Source: an uncultured Lachnospiraceae bacterium
Lineage (GTDB): Bacteria > Bacillota > Clostridia > Lachnospirales > Lachnospiraceae
Reading direction: 5' to 3'
DNA: 64,000 bases
Assembly (NCBI GenBank): GCA_934339135.1
Contig: CAKRHP010000006.1
Span: 98,799-162,798 of the forward strand
The first letter of the stretch is position 1, and the number at the start of each line of letters is the position of its first letter. The position numbers and the translations under genes are program-made. The notes under the pieces were generated by a model, which searched no databases, was not told the DNA's origin, and saw nothing but the letters and a program-made list of their open reading frames with translations. Shown here one piece after another: positions 34,025 to 43,950 of this stretch.

Positions 34025-34903
34025 ATGAAAATAAAATGCACAAATTGCGGAAAGCGTTTTGATTACGATCTATATGCCGGTCTCTGCCCGCACTGCGGTG
34101 TTTATATGCGCACGGATTCCACAGCTTTTACACAAAGTACGGACTCTGATCCCAGACCACGATCAACAGAGCAGCCCCGTAGAAATACTTCTACGTCTGT
34201 CCCTCCGAGATCTACTCCAAAGAAACACCAGCAAACGAAACAACAAACACGCCAAAAGAAAGACACTGCTACTCCGATCCGGCGTTTTCGCAGCAGCCGG
34301 TTGGTAACTGTTGTTCTGGTTCTGATCCTTGCCCTGGCAATTATCGTCCCATACAGCTATTCTACCTATGTTTTCCATAACAAAAAGCAGGAGCTGATCC
34401 TGACAGATCAGTCGATCCGCACAAATCTCAAGGGTGCAGAGACTTTTACGATTCCCACGGAAAACGGAGATTTTAAGATTTCTATGACAGCCATAACTCC
34501 GGACAACGATAAAACCTTTGAAACACCCGATGGCTATGAGATCCTGACCGTCCGGTATCACGTTGATATTCCCTCCGAGGCTTTGGAGACCTATCCGGGA
34601 CAGGCAAAGGAGAATCATCTTTTCACCAACTGGATGTACGGCACGGTCCTCCCCTACGGGGTCACCAAGAGCGGCCGTTACGTTAAGCCCATTTCAGAAT
34701 ACGATCTGAGCCGTGTCAAGGACATGGAGGAAAGTGAGCGTCAGAAAAAAGGCATTGGAGATACCATTGATTCTCAGGATGGATCCCTTTATTTTATGGT
34801 AAAGAAAAATGATTTTAAGGGTGTGCTGGTCAATCAGATGGATCCTGATACGGATGTGTTAGCAGCCTCTTATCTCATCACAGGAATCAAACGAAAAAAA
34901 TGA
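34025..34903 (+). CDS. zinc-ribbon membrane protein, unknown function
   Basis: The 292-residue protein opens with a zinc ribbon (CTNCG...CPHCG, residues 5-24) and a Ser/Thr/Arg/Gln-rich linker. A single membrane helix follows (about 96-115, VTVVLVLILALAIIVPYSY), then an extracellular beta-rich domain (FKISMTAITPD, YEILTVRYHVDIP). The order resembles zinc-ribbon/DUF4352-type proteins. CAGGAGG precedes the ATG. The next gene encodes a similar outside domain. Confidence 0.78.
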   Translation: MKIKCTNCGKRFDYDLYAGLCPHCGVYMRTDSTAFTQSTDSDPRPRSTEQPRRNTSTSVPPRSTPKKHQQTKQQTRQKKDTATPIRRFRSSRLVTVVLVLILALAIIVPYSYSTYVFHNKKQELILTDQSIRTNLKGAETFTIPTENGDFKISMTAITPDNDKTFETPDGYEILTVRYHVDIPSEALETYPGQAKENHLFTNWMYGTVLPYGVTKSGRYVKPISEYDLSRVKDMEESERQKKGIGDTIDSQDGSLYFMVKKNDFKGVLVNQMDPDTDVLAASYLITGIKRKK

Positions 34904-34985
34904 TCTTACTTACTATTAATATGAACGTATAAACCTGAACCATTTACAGACTAATTTTAAACTTTTACATCAAAGGAGGCACTTT

Positions 34986-35519
34986 ATGAAAGGGGTACTT
35001 TTCCTCATTGAAAAGCTTGTAACCACAACCTATCAAAAGCTTGGGATCAATGGAATATTACTTCTGCTTATTTTCATTGCGATTCCTGCCAGCCTTTTCT
35101 ATACGGATTATAACGGACCGGATTATCATTTTACGACAAATTACACGTTAAAGGCTGTCACAGAGCCGGAAAAAGTGGCCGAAAAAGATGTCCCACCTGC
35201 GATCGACCGTTTCGCCGACGATTATTATACGGTATCTCTGCAGATCGACAATCATTACTCCAAGGAGTTGAACCTTCCTTATCTCTCTGCATTCCAGGAG
35301 GACGAGGATAATTTTATCTCGTTTCGTGATTACGATTATTATGACGACATCAAGGACTACGATGTAATTTCCCCTGACACCTGTATCCCCGCCGGAACCG
35401 GGATCACACTTCCATATTATTTCTCCGGCTATGAGCTGACAGATACGGAGCTTACCGTCCGTCCATATGAGGATAAAGAAGTGAACGAGGGAAATACTGC
35501 TTTGCTGAAATTAGATTAA
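34986..35519 (+). CDS. membrane-anchored exported protein, unknown function
   Basis: The 177-residue protein has one N-terminal membrane helix (about 20-38, NGILLLLIFIAIPASLF) and an acidic, Tyr/Asp-rich external domain of beta strands (YYTVSLQIDNHYSKEL, TLPYYFSGYELTDTELTV). AAAGGAGG precedes the ATG. It follows the zinc-ribbon protein by 82 bases and may form a pair with it. Confidence 0.7.
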   Translation: MKGVLFLIEKLVTTTYQKLGINGILLLLIFIAIPASLFYTDYNGPDYHFTTNYTLKAVTEPEKVAEKDVPPAIDRFADDYYTVSLQIDNHYSKELNLPYLSAFQEDEDNFISFRDYDYYDDIKDYDVISPDTCIPAGTGITLPYYFSGYELTDTELTVRPYEDKEVNEGNTALLKLD

Positions 35520-35537
35520 AATAGAATCAATAAAAAT

Positions 35538-35571
35538 TACCGGAGCGGAACATATAAGAACCACCCCGGTA
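35538..35571. terminator. possible bidirectional terminator
   Basis: TACCGG (35538-35543) and CCGGTA (35566-35571) flank an imperfect GC-rich stem between two convergent genes. The T-run is weak. Confidence 0.4.
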
Positions 35572-35583
35572 TCATTGTTATCT

Positions 35584-37047
35584 TTATTTTATACGATAGC
35601 AGAAAAGCACGCTCCCCTGCTGTCCTTGTCTGTCCGCCCGGATTACAAAGGTTGTGTCATCCTTCCAGCTGATTGCAGATTCATCATAACTTGTGAGATT
35701 CTCCCTGTCAATCAGATATAATTTTTTCTTTGGGATATCAAGTACACCGATTTTTCTCACGCACCTCTCGGTAAATTTTCCACCAAAAAGGAGCTTATCG
35801 CCGGAATCATTCACCAGCACAGATCCCATTTCCGGATTTCCGTCAAATTTCTGGATTTTTGTCTGTTCCCCCGTTAATTCATCTACCAGATAAACCGTTT
35901 TCCCCTGCTCCAGCAGATCATATCTTCCCCCGGTAAATGCCACTTTGTCGCTGTCGTCTTCCTCCGGATCCTCGGACCAGATCAGAACATGATGATACAA
36001 CTCCTGCTGCTCTCCCGTTTGCAGGTCAAGACGGTAACAATCATAATAATCCTTTATTTCATTTTCAGCCGTCAGACTTCCATCCACATCCCCACTGTCT
36101 TTGTACTGTTCCATCGATATCGTTCCAAATATTACCGAGTGGTCCAGTCCACGGACAAAACAGATATCATCCATCTTTGTCAGCTTTTCCATAGACACGG
36201 CTGTATGATCCTTCATATCGATCAGGTAATATACTGCATCCTTCTGTGTATCTCCAACAAGCACACAGCACAGGTGATCTGACAGCTTTCCCCAGTTTGT
36301 CACTACATGATATTTTTGCAGACTCTTATTTCTGATCCTGATGTCACCAAAAACGTCTGTAAGCTTTTTTGTATTTATGTTATATTTTAACGGATAAGAA
36401 TACGACTCCATCTGGGACTCCGACGATGCAGTAACCCAATATTCTCCGGCATCATCCTGTGACAGAGAAAAGGTGTACTGTCCGTTATCTGGTACATCAT
36501 TTTTCGGAGTCAGATTATATACATATTGCTTTCCCTGATCCGATATCATATCCGCATTGATCCATCCGGTATACTTTTTCCATTGAAGCTTCCGCTTGAT
36601 ATGACGAATATTCGGAATCGGCACGATGGCATTTCCTTGGATGGAAAAATAAGATTCCTTCCCCTGATCCGTCGAAATATAAATATCATGATACGGCTCT
36701 ACATAATCATTCGCCGTTATATACTGTGCTTCCAATACATTTCCGATTTCTTTGACCTCAGAGAGTTCAATGCCTTCCTCGTTCTTTTTTGATCCGCCTT
36801 GTCCGGGAGAAGCATTCTTTTCCTTTATCTGCTCTTTGGTTGTAACCGGCACAATAGAAATGATCCATTTGCGAAACTGTGCATTTACCCGGTACGCTGT
36901 GGAAAATAACAGAATCACAAGAGCCGCTGCTGCCACCCAACGCCACAGAGAAATACGTTTTGAAGTACCGGAAAATTCCAGACTTTCTTCGATAAAACGG
37001 TCTTCAACCTCTCCATAAGCATGTAATATCATTTCCTTGTCTGTCAT
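35584..37047 (-). CDS. membrane partner of an ECF sigma factor (anti-sigma-like)
   Basis: The 487-residue protein has a short cytosolic N-terminus (about 1-30, possible sigma-binding region), one membrane helix (about 34-50, WVAAAALVILLFSTAY), and an outside domain of about 400 residues. Repeated strands such as YYLIDMKDHTAVSM, CYRLDLQTGEQQELY and VYLVDELTGEQTKI suggest a beta-propeller. Its ATG overlaps the stop of the sigma gene by 4 bases, the usual sigma/anti-sigma arrangement. No zinc anti-sigma motif is seen. Confidence 0.75.
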   Translation of the reverse strand: MTDKEMILHAYGEVEDRFIEESLEFSGTSKRISLWRWVAAAALVILLFSTAYRVNAQFRKWIISIVPVTTKEQIKEKNASPGQGGSKKNEEGIELSEVKEIGNVLEAQYITANDYVEPYHDIYISTDQGKESYFSIQGNAIVPIPNIRHIKRKLQWKKYTGWINADMISDQGKQYVYNLTPKNDVPDNGQYTFSLSQDDAGEYWVTASSESQMESYSYPLKYNINTKKLTDVFGDIRIRNKSLQKYHVVTNWGKLSDHLCCVLVGDTQKDAVYYLIDMKDHTAVSMEKLTKMDDICFVRGLDHSVIFGTISMEQYKDSGDVDGSLTAENEIKDYYDCYRLDLQTGEQQELYHHVLIWSEDPEEDDSDKVAFTGGRYDLLEQGKTVYLVDELTGEQTKIQKFDGNPEMGSVLVNDSGDKLLFGGKFTERCVRKIGVLDIPKKKLYLIDRENLTSYDESAISWKDDTTFVIRADRQGQQGSVLFCYRIK

Positions 37048-37601
37048 TTGCCATATCCTCCTCTCCTCAAATGCTCTCTGAGCTTCCGGTTTTCTCTCCG
37101 CAGGATCGTTTTCACGGAATTGATATTCATATTCAGATCAGACGCAATCTGCGCAATGGAATCGCCAAAGAAATACCGCCTTACCAAAATGACTCTTCTG
37201 GCAGCCGGCAATTTACTAAGAAAACGGTTGATTTCTTTTGTAAGCTCCTCCCATTCTATATTTTCTGAAAAGTTCGGCATAACGGAAAAAGTTTCTTCCA
37301 GCTCCTCAAAGGATACCGTGTTTTTCTCGTCTCTCTTTGCGGCTCTTTTGTGATCCAGCCGGTTCAATGAAATATTTCTGGTAATCTTACAGACAAATGC
37401 CCGGAAATAACGGGGACGCTCCTCCGGTATCCGGTTCCATACCGCCAGATAAGTATCCTGAACACACTCTTCGGAATCCTCTCTGGAATGTAATATATTA
37501 TCGGCAATATGACTGCACAATTTATGATATTTCTTTTTCGTCTCAAGGATAGCCGTCTCCGAGCGATGCCAATATAATTCAATAATGTCGGAATCTTCCA
37601 T
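37044..37601 (-). CDS. ECF-type RNA polymerase sigma factor
   Basis: This 185-residue sigma-70 family protein has region 2 (DSEECVQDTYLAVWNRIPEE, YFRAFVCKITRNISLNRL) and region 4 (LPAARRVILVRRYFFGDSIAQIAS, NINSVKTILRRENRKLREHL). GAAAGGAG precedes the ATG. It is coupled to the membrane partner downstream and probably activates an extracytoplasmic stress regulon. The target promoters are not visible here. Confidence 0.9.
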   Translation of the reverse strand: MEDSDIIELYWHRSETAILETKKKYHKLCSHIADNILHSREDSEECVQDTYLAVWNRIPEERPRYFRAFVCKITRNISLNRLDHKRAAKRDEKNTVSFEELEETFSVMPNFSENIEWEELTKEINRFLSKLPAARRVILVRRYFFGDSIAQIASDLNMNINSVKTILRRENRKLREHLRRGGYGK

Positions 37602-37640
37602 GTATTTTCTCCTTTCCTGCTCTGTCCTATAAGTAGGATT

Positions 37641-38567
37641 TTACGACGGAAAAGTTTCACTTTTATTATCCACATGAGATGGTTTTTGCAGCAAAACCTG
37701 ACAGCAGAATACCATCACAACAAAAGCGCAAATCACAAAATACAATACATTTAATCTCAATGCCCCGTCGGCCATACTCTGAGAATTCTCTTGAATAATA
37801 TGAATCGTAGAGAAAATGCTCCTCAAATTCAAATAGATTACATACGCAGACACAACGTAAATTAATATTCCTCCCAAAATTCTGCCACGTTTTCTGTAAA
37901 AATAAAGTCCGGCTCCCACCGCCCCGATGAAATATACGGATATTTTGATCAAACAGTCGATCAAAATATATATGTATGCCTCCGGGTTAGGACAGCTTCC
38001 ATCAAAAATGCCAAAAATGAATTCCCGGATACTCCACATGTAACAGATGTTCCCAACCACCTCCAGAACAAAATAACCAGCCACAACAATGCCGCTTTTT
38101 TCCGGATTATCTTTTTCCTTCCAAAACGCAATCAATCCCAAAATAAACAATCCCAATTCTCCCAAAATCTCCACATATTTCGTTAAAAAAATGGAATTAA
38201 AAATACCATTTTCCTTGAAGCTTCCCAGCAGATAAATGATCAGGCCTATTATGACGATCATGTATAACACTGTCATCACCCTGTTTTTAATATTTCTTTC
38301 TTTTGACTTTTCAAAAACAACCGGTATCTTTTCTTCCTCAGCTGCCGTCTCCGCCTCATCAAGATCCGATTCCGTAGACAGCAATTCATCCACACTCACT
38401 TCCAGCTCCACAGATATCTTTTTTAATGTTTCCAGATCCGGATAACGGTTTCCACTCTCCCATCTGGACACAGTCTGACGTGTGACATAAAGCTTTTCTG
38501 CAAGAGCCTGTTGTGTGTACCCCTTCGCAGTTCTTACTTCCCGCAGTTTTTGTCCGAATTCTTCCAT
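37641..38567 (-). CDS. XRE-family regulator with membrane helices
   Basis: Residues 1-65 of 308 form an XRE helix-turn-helix (LREVRTAKGYTQQALAEKLY, TRQTVSRWESGNRYPDLETL). A Glu-rich linker leads to six or so membrane helices (about 95-300). This makes it a membrane-bound DNA-binding protein. It sits 39 bases upstream of the sigma gene on the same strand, so it may control or sense for that operon. Confidence 0.85.
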   Translation of the reverse strand: MEEFGQKLREVRTAKGYTQQALAEKLYVTRQTVSRWESGNRYPDLETLKKISVELEVSVDELLSTESDLDEAETAAEEEKIPVVFEKSKERNIKNRVMTVLYMIVIIGLIIYLLGSFKENGIFNSIFLTKYVEILGELGLFILGLIAFWKEKDNPEKSGIVVAGYFVLEVVGNICYMWSIREFIFGIFDGSCPNPEAYIYILIDCLIKISVYFIGAVGAGLYFYRKRGRILGGILIYVVSAYVIYLNLRSIFSTIHIIQENSQSMADGALRLNVLYFVICAFVVMVFCCQVLLQKPSHVDNKSETFPS

Positions 38568-38650
38568 AACTGAAACTTACCTGTCCTTTCAAAATATTTC
38601 TTTTGAGTTTATTATTCTATATCATTCTAAAGAAGCCAAGCACCATCCTT

Positions 38651-38686
38651 AAAAAGCCTGTTACCGGAATGGTAACAGGCTTTTTT
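38651..38686. terminator. terminator of carB
   Basis: AAAAAGCCTGTTACC (38651-38665) and GGTAACAGGCTTTTT (38671-38685) form a perfect 15-bp stem with a 5-base loop, A and T runs on both sides. It lies 52 bases past the carB stop. Confidence 0.92.
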
Positions 38687-38737
38687 ATGGGCTTTTGCCC
38701 TAATAAATATAATCTCAAACAAACATCAGCCAGATCA

Positions 38738-41700
38738 TTATTTTATTTCTGCATGCAGACTCTGAATACTCTTAATGTCACAGCTCTCATGCTTCTTCAG
38801 GTATGAGATACCCTCAACAGCCGCTCTGGCTGCTGCCACTGTAGTCATATAAGGAGTTCTTGTCTTAATGGCAGCCTTACGCAGATAACTGTCATCATTG
38901 ATGCTGTCCTTACCAACAGGGGAATTGATGATCAGATCGAAGTCTCCATTTGTGATGGCATCCAATACATTTGGTCTGCCCTCGGAAAGCTTATTGATCT
39001 TCTCTGCCGGTACACCTGCCTCTGTGATAAGCTCATAAGTATTTCCTGTGGCAACAATTTCAAAACCGTTTTCATGGAATGCCTTTGCAACATCCACAAT
39101 CTCTGCCTTATCCTTGCGGTTTACAGAGATCAATACCTTACCGGACATCGGAAGCTTGGAACCGACACCCTCCTGTGCCTTTAAGAATGCCTCTCCGTAA
39201 GAAGGAGAAAGACCAAGCACCTCTCCGGTGGAACGCATCTCCGGTCCGAGGATCGGATCAACCTCCTGGAACATATTAAATGGGAAGGCTGCTTCCTTCA
39301 CACCATAATATGGAATCTTACTTTCCTTCAGGGACGGAACCGGTGAAGGTCTTCCTGTAAGCTCTGAGGTTATGATATCTGTTGCCAGCGGCACCATTCT
39401 CACATTACATACCTTGGAAACCAGAGGAACAGTTCTGGATGCTCTCGGGTTCGCCTCCAGTACATAAACAGTTCCGTTCTCAATGGCATACTGCATATTC
39501 ATCAGGCCGCGCACATGCATTTCCTCTGCAATCTTTCTGGTGTAGTCCTTGATCGTTGCAATATTTTCTGCGGAAATGTGAACCGATGGAATAATACAAG
39601 CGGAATCTCCGGAATGGACACCCGCCAGCTCCACATGCTCCATAACCGCCGGAACAAATGCATGCTCTCCGTCACTGATGGCATCTGCCTCACACTCCAG
39701 TGCGTGATTTAAGAAGCGGTCAATGAGGATCGGACGATCCGGTGTCACACCGACAGCTGCTTTCATATAATCTGCCATGGACTCATCATCATATACGACT
39801 TCCATACCACGGCCGCCCAGTACATAGGATGGACGTACCATAACCGGATATCCGATCTGGTTTGCAATAGCGACTGCTTCCTCCACATCCGTTGCCATGC
39901 CTGCTTCCGGCATAGGAATCTCCAGCTTGTCCATCATGGCACGGAACAGATCTCTGTCCTCTGCCAGATCAATAACCTCCGGGGAAGTACCCAGAATCTT
40001 TACTCCGTTTTTCTCAAGCTCTGCTGCCAGATTTAAAGGAGTCTGTCCACCAAACTGTGCGATCACGCCCAGCGGCTTTTCCTTTTTGTAAATCGCCAGA
40101 ACATCTTCCAGTGTCAGCGGCTCAAAATAAAGCTTGTTAGAAGTATCATAATCGGTAGAAACCGTTTCCGGATTGCAGTTTACAATAATGGTCTCAAAAC
40201 CAAGCTTTTTCAAAGCCAGTGCTGCATGTACACAGCAATAATCAAACTCAATACCCTGACCAATACGGTTTGGACCACCGCCCAGGATCATGATCTTTTT
40301 ATTATCTGATACCTTGGACTCGTCCTTTGCATTATAAGTAGAATAATAATATGCGCTATCCTGTGTACCGGATACATGAACACCTTCCCATGCCTCCTCA
40401 CAGCCAAGTGCGATACGCTTATTGCGGATATCCTCCTCAGGAATCTCCAGGATCTGGCTCAGATATTTATCAGAGAAGCCGTCCTTCTTTGCCCGGATCA
40501 GTGCATCATCAGCCGGAAGCCTGCCCTTGCCTGCTGCAAGCAGTGCTTCCTCTTCCTCTACCAGTTCCTTCATCTGCTCAATAAAGTACGCTTTTACCTT
40601 TGTAATCTCAAAGATCTCGTCAACTGTTGCACCTTTTCTAAGGGCCTCATACATCACAAAATGACGTTCAGACGACGGTGTGATCAGTTTCTTTAACAGT
40701 TCTTCCTTGGACAGGCTGTCAAAATCCTTGGCATGTCCTAATCCATACCGTCCTGTCTCCAAAGAACGGATTGCCTTCTGGAATGCCTCCTTGTAATTCT
40801 TACCGATACTCATCACTTCGCCGACTGCGCGCATCTGTGTTCCCAGCTTGTCCTCTACGCCTTTAAACTTCTCAAACGCCCAGCGGGCAAACTTAATTAC
40901 CACATAATCTCCGTCCGGAACATATTTGTCCAGAGTTCCGTATTTTCCACATGGAATATCCTTTAAGGTAAGACCGCATGCAAGCATTGCGGATACCAGT
41001 GCGATTGGAAAACCGGTTGCCTTCGAAGCCAATGCCGAAGAACGGGAGGTTCTCGGATTGATCTCAATAACAACAATACGGTCAGAAACAGGATCATGAG
41101 CAAACTGTACGTTGGTTCCGCCCACAACCTGAACCTTGTCTACGATGGCATATGCCTGCTCCTGCAGTCTCTTCTGTGTCTCCTCTGAAATTGTCAGCAT
41201 TGGAGCCGAGCAGAAAGAATCACCGGTATGAACACCCAACGGATCAATATTTTCAATGAAGCAGACCGTGATCATATTGCCCTCCACATCACGAACGACC
41301 TCCAGCTCCAGCTCTTCCCAGCCCAAAATGGACTCCTCGACAAGCACCTGTCCTACCAGACTCGCCTGAAGACCTCTTGCACATACGGTTTTTAACTCGT
41401 CCTTATTGTAAACAAGTCCGCCACCGGCTCCGCCCATGGTGTATGCCGGACGAAGAACCACCGGATATCCCAGCTCATTTGCAATCGCAAGAGCCTCATC
41501 CACAGAATATGCCACCTGGCTTCTTGCCATCTCAATGCCAAGCTCATCCATGGTATTCTTAAACTCAATACGATCCTCACCACGCTCAATGGCATCCGCC
41601 TGCACACCAATCACCTGAACATTGTACTTGTCCAAAATCCCCTCTTTATATAACTCAGAGCACAGGTTCAACCCGGACTGGCCTCCCAGATTCGGAAGAA

Positions 41701-41956
41701 CCGCATCCGGACGTTCCTTCGCAATGATCTGCTCCAGACGCTCCACATTCAACGGCTCAATATATGTAACATCTGCTGTCTCCGGATCTGTCATAATGGT
41801 TGCCGGATTGGAATTTACCAGCACGATCTCATATCCTAACTTCTTCAGTGCCTTACAAGCCTGTGTTCCGGAATAGTCAAACTCACACGCCTGACCGATC
41901 ACAATGGGACCGGAACCAATGATCAAAACCTTATTAATGTCGTCTCTTTTTGGCAT
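38738..41956 (-). CDS. carB: carbamoyl-phosphate synthase large subunit
   Basis: CarB makes carbamoyl phosphate from bicarbonate, two ATP and ammonia supplied by CarA, for pyrimidines and arginine. The 1072-residue protein has both ATP-grasp halves. GSGPIVIGQACEFDYSG opens the first and GGGPNRIGQGIEFDYC the second (about residue 560), with NPRTSRSSALASKATG and NPRASRTVPLVSKV in the two active sites. The C-terminal MGS-like allosteric domain is present (about 940-1060, VLISVNRKDKAEIVDVAK). AAGGAG precedes the ATG. No carA lies next to it, unlike the common carAB order. Confidence 0.97.
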   Translation of the reverse strand: MPKRDDINKVLIIGSGPIVIGQACEFDYSGTQACKALKKLGYEIVLVNSNPATIMTDPETADVTYIEPLNVERLEQIIAKERPDAVLPNLGGQSGLNLCSELYKEGILDKYNVQVIGVQADAIERGEDRIEFKNTMDELGIEMARSQVAYSVDEALAIANELGYPVVLRPAYTMGGAGGGLVYNKDELKTVCARGLQASLVGQVLVEESILGWEELELEVVRDVEGNMITVCFIENIDPLGVHTGDSFCSAPMLTISEETQKRLQEQAYAIVDKVQVVGGTNVQFAHDPVSDRIVVIEINPRTSRSSALASKATGFPIALVSAMLACGLTLKDIPCGKYGTLDKYVPDGDYVVIKFARWAFEKFKGVEDKLGTQMRAVGEVMSIGKNYKEAFQKAIRSLETGRYGLGHAKDFDSLSKEELLKKLITPSSERHFVMYEALRKGATVDEIFEITKVKAYFIEQMKELVEEEEALLAAGKGRLPADDALIRAKKDGFSDKYLSQILEIPEEDIRNKRIALGCEEAWEGVHVSGTQDSAYYYSTYNAKDESKVSDNKKIMILGGGPNRIGQGIEFDYCCVHAALALKKLGFETIIVNCNPETVSTDYDTSNKLYFEPLTLEDVLAIYKKEKPLGVIAQFGGQTPLNLAAELEKNGVKILGTSPEVIDLAEDRDLFRAMMDKLEIPMPEAGMATDVEEAVAIANQIGYPVMVRPSYVLGGRGMEVVYDDESMADYMKAAVGVTPDRPILIDRFLNHALECEADAISDGEHAFVPAVMEHVELAGVHSGDSACIIPSVHISAENIATIKDYTRKIAEEMHVRGLMNMQYAIENGTVYVLEANPRASRTVPLVSKVCNVRMVPLATDIITSELTGRPSPVPSLKESKIPYYGVKEAAFPFNMFQEVDPILGPEMRSTGEVLGLSPSYGEAFLKAQEGVGSKLPMSGKVLISVNRKDKAEIVDVAKAFHENGFEIVATGNTYELITEAGVPAEKINKLSEGRPNVLDAITNGDFDLIINSPVGKDSINDDSYLRKAAIKTRTPYMTTVAAARAAVEGISYLKKHESCDIKSIQSLHAEIK

Positions 41957-42080
41957 AAATAATCTCCTTCATTTTGTAATTAGCTACATTTCAAGCTTGG
42001 AGCCCAGCATATCTAAAATTTGCAACGCCCCGGCAAAAGGTTCGTAAAAGCTCTGCTTTTGCCTTCTGGGAGTTATTATA
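41957..42080 (-). promoter_or_regulatory. carB extended -10 promoter and about 110-base leader
   Basis: TATAAT (42075-42080, minus strand) is preceded by TGA, giving the extended -10 TGNTATAAT; no good -35 is seen. The leader can pair GGCAAAAG with CTTTTGCC around 42030-42065. No PyrR anti-antiterminator sequence was recognised. Confidence 0.45.
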
Positions 42081-42151
42081 TCATACATTCCACAGGAAAA
42101 GCTATCCTATTTCTTTTATTTATGCCCGTATTTATTTCCCCTTAGATAATA

Positions 42152-43198
42152 TCAGGAATCCCCTTTTGCGGATTCATATTTAAACTCATAATCTCCTATG
42201 GTTACCTTATCCATATCCTCCGGCATGATCCATTCATCAAAGGTGCCTATAATTTTAAAAGACCATGTCCCATCCTCATGAAGCACCGGTGCACTGCTAC
42301 CGTCGAATGCAATTTGATCTCCGTTTTTTAAATACAGGGAAGCATTTGCTTCTATCGCCTTGATGATCTTATTTCCATTAAATTTTTCTTTCGAAATAAC
42401 TTCCAGATAATATCCCATGGGTGAAATACTGCATTCCTGCAACGTCGCTTTTTCTTTACCAAACTGCAGCTTCTGCCCCTGTGCAAGATCGACGGAAGAA
42501 TCCTTACAGTCTGCCGCCACATCAAACGTCCAGTTTCCCTTAATATCAACCTCTGACGCATCATCACCAAACCATAATTTAAGATCTGATATGGTGATCT
42601 GCAGATGCTTTCCGATCTGTTCATCATAATTAAAAATGGTATAATATCTGATATGATAACGGTTCCATTCCTTTTTCAGACAATCCTGCCTTCCACTGGT
42701 CCACAGCTTTCCCCCATCACCTTCGCAGTCATCCTCCACAAATTCTGCTCCGGTACACTTGCGTCCCTTTTGATCCAACATACTTCCATCAGACTTTTCT
42801 ATTTTATAAACAATCCCCACATGTCTTGCATCCCGCATAATACCTTCTGCGGTAATTTTAATCCCTGCATCCTGAGCAGAAATGTCCAATGCCTTTCCCA
42901 TTTTACCTGCTATCTGAATTTCTTTTTTCGAATGGATACCAAACAGATTTTTTATTCCTTCCGGAAGCTGGCCATTTGCTGCAGCAATCCCGGCGCTTCC
43001 TGCTCCCAGGATCAGCACAACACAGGCACAGGCTTTTACAAGGGTGGTCCATTTTGTGTTATTCTGCTTCTTTCGCACCTTTATCTCATTCAATACATTC
43101 TTTTTGATCCGCTTTGTTTCCAGTTCTGATAGTTCCTGCTCTTTATATTCCTCGAAATTAACCGATACATCATTTAATAATTCATATAATCTGCTCAT
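42152..43198 (-). CDS. DUF4179-type anti-sigma-like membrane protein
   Basis: The 348-residue protein has a cytosolic N-terminus rich in Lys/Glu (about 1-50), a membrane helix (about 52-70, LVKACACVVLILGAGSAGIAA) and an external beta domain (IKITAEGIMRDARHVGIVYKIEK, WSFKIIGTFDEW) of the DUF4179 kind. The ATG at 43198 is chosen for its GAGGG site; an upstream ATG at 43267 would overlap the sigma gene. It follows its sigma factor directly and probably restrains it. Confidence 0.8.
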   Translation of the reverse strand: MSRLYELLNDVSVNFEEYKEQELSELETKRIKKNVLNEIKVRKKQNNTKWTTLVKACACVVLILGAGSAGIAAANGQLPEGIKNLFGIHSKKEIQIAGKMGKALDISAQDAGIKITAEGIMRDARHVGIVYKIEKSDGSMLDQKGRKCTGAEFVEDDCEGDGGKLWTSGRQDCLKKEWNRYHIRYYTIFNYDEQIGKHLQITISDLKLWFGDDASEVDIKGNWTFDVAADCKDSSVDLAQGQKLQFGKEKATLQECSISPMGYYLEVISKEKFNGNKIIKAIEANASLYLKNGDQIAFDGSSAPVLHEDGTWSFKIIGTFDEWIMPEDMDKVTIGDYEFKYESAKGDS

Positions 43199-43253
43199 TA
43201 TAATCCCTCTTTTCTGATCAGCAACATTTTCGCACTGACCCATTTTTTGGACA

Positions 43254-43814
43254 TCAACATTTTTCAATTTGTTTCTTTTTCTTGGAGCGTAATTTCTTTT
43301 TCGCTCTGGAAAGTCTGTTATAAATAACGGGCTTGCTTAATCGAACCGCCTGACTAACCTCTTCTACCGATTCCTCTTCTATATATAAACGCAGAAATAA
43401 CTCTCTGTCCTGAGCCGATAAACAGGATAATAATTCCTCCATCTCCTCGGATATTTCGTTTGCGTCTGTCATGGCAGGCGGTTTAGATTCCATGATACGA
43501 TCACACTCTACTGTTTCCAGCGGCACCTCCATCTGCTCCTTTTGATATTTTCTCAGGTAATCGATCGCTTTATATTTTGCGATTGCTGCGATCCAGTTTT
43601 TGAAGCTGTTCTTCTCCGGCTGAAAGGAATCTATATGATCCCATATTGCCAGCAAAACATCATTCATGCATTCCTCCTGATAACCCTGCATTTGAAACAG
43701 GCTTTTGGATATCACTGCTTTTAAAAGTCCCCCGTATTCATCAATCACATAAAGCAACGCTTTTTCATTATGCTTCTGTAATTGATCCATATAATTTTCT
43801 TCGTTTATCTTCAT
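43254..43814 (-). CDS. ECF-type RNA polymerase sigma factor
   Basis: This 186-residue sigma-70 family protein has region 2 (YQEECMNDVLLAIWDHIDSF, FKNWIAAIAKYKAIDYLRKY) and region 4 (LSAQDRELFLRLYIEEESVEEV, SKPVIYNRLSRAKKKLR). It ends in a Lys-rich tail. GAGGAAACGAT precedes the ATG. It is the second sigma/membrane-partner pair in 8 kb; its sequence differs much from 37044-37601, so they are not a recent duplication. Confidence 0.9.
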   Translation of the reverse strand: MKINEENYMDQLQKHNEKALLYVIDEYGGLLKAVISKSLFQMQGYQEECMNDVLLAIWDHIDSFQPEKNSFKNWIAAIAKYKAIDYLRKYQKEQMEVPLETVECDRIMESKPPAMTDANEISEEMEELLSCLSAQDRELFLRLYIEEESVEEVSQAVRLSKPVIYNRLSRAKKKLRSKKKKQIEKC

Positions 43815-43894
43815 ATCGTTTCCTCACTAACAAACAATTTATCCGGATATTTGTTTTACACTTATTAGTACGGATAAAAATATGGAAATCTATC

Positions 43895-43935
43895 AAAAAA
43901 AGACTGCTCACACATATTTTTTGTGCGGGCAGTCC
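43895..43935 (-). terminator. terminator after the FliB-type gene
   Basis: GACTGC (43902-43907) pairs with GCAGTC (43929-43934), with more pairs inside (CACA/TGTG). On the minus strand the stem runs into seven Ts. Confidence 0.8.
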
Positions 43936-43950
43936 TGTATTCTTTTTATA

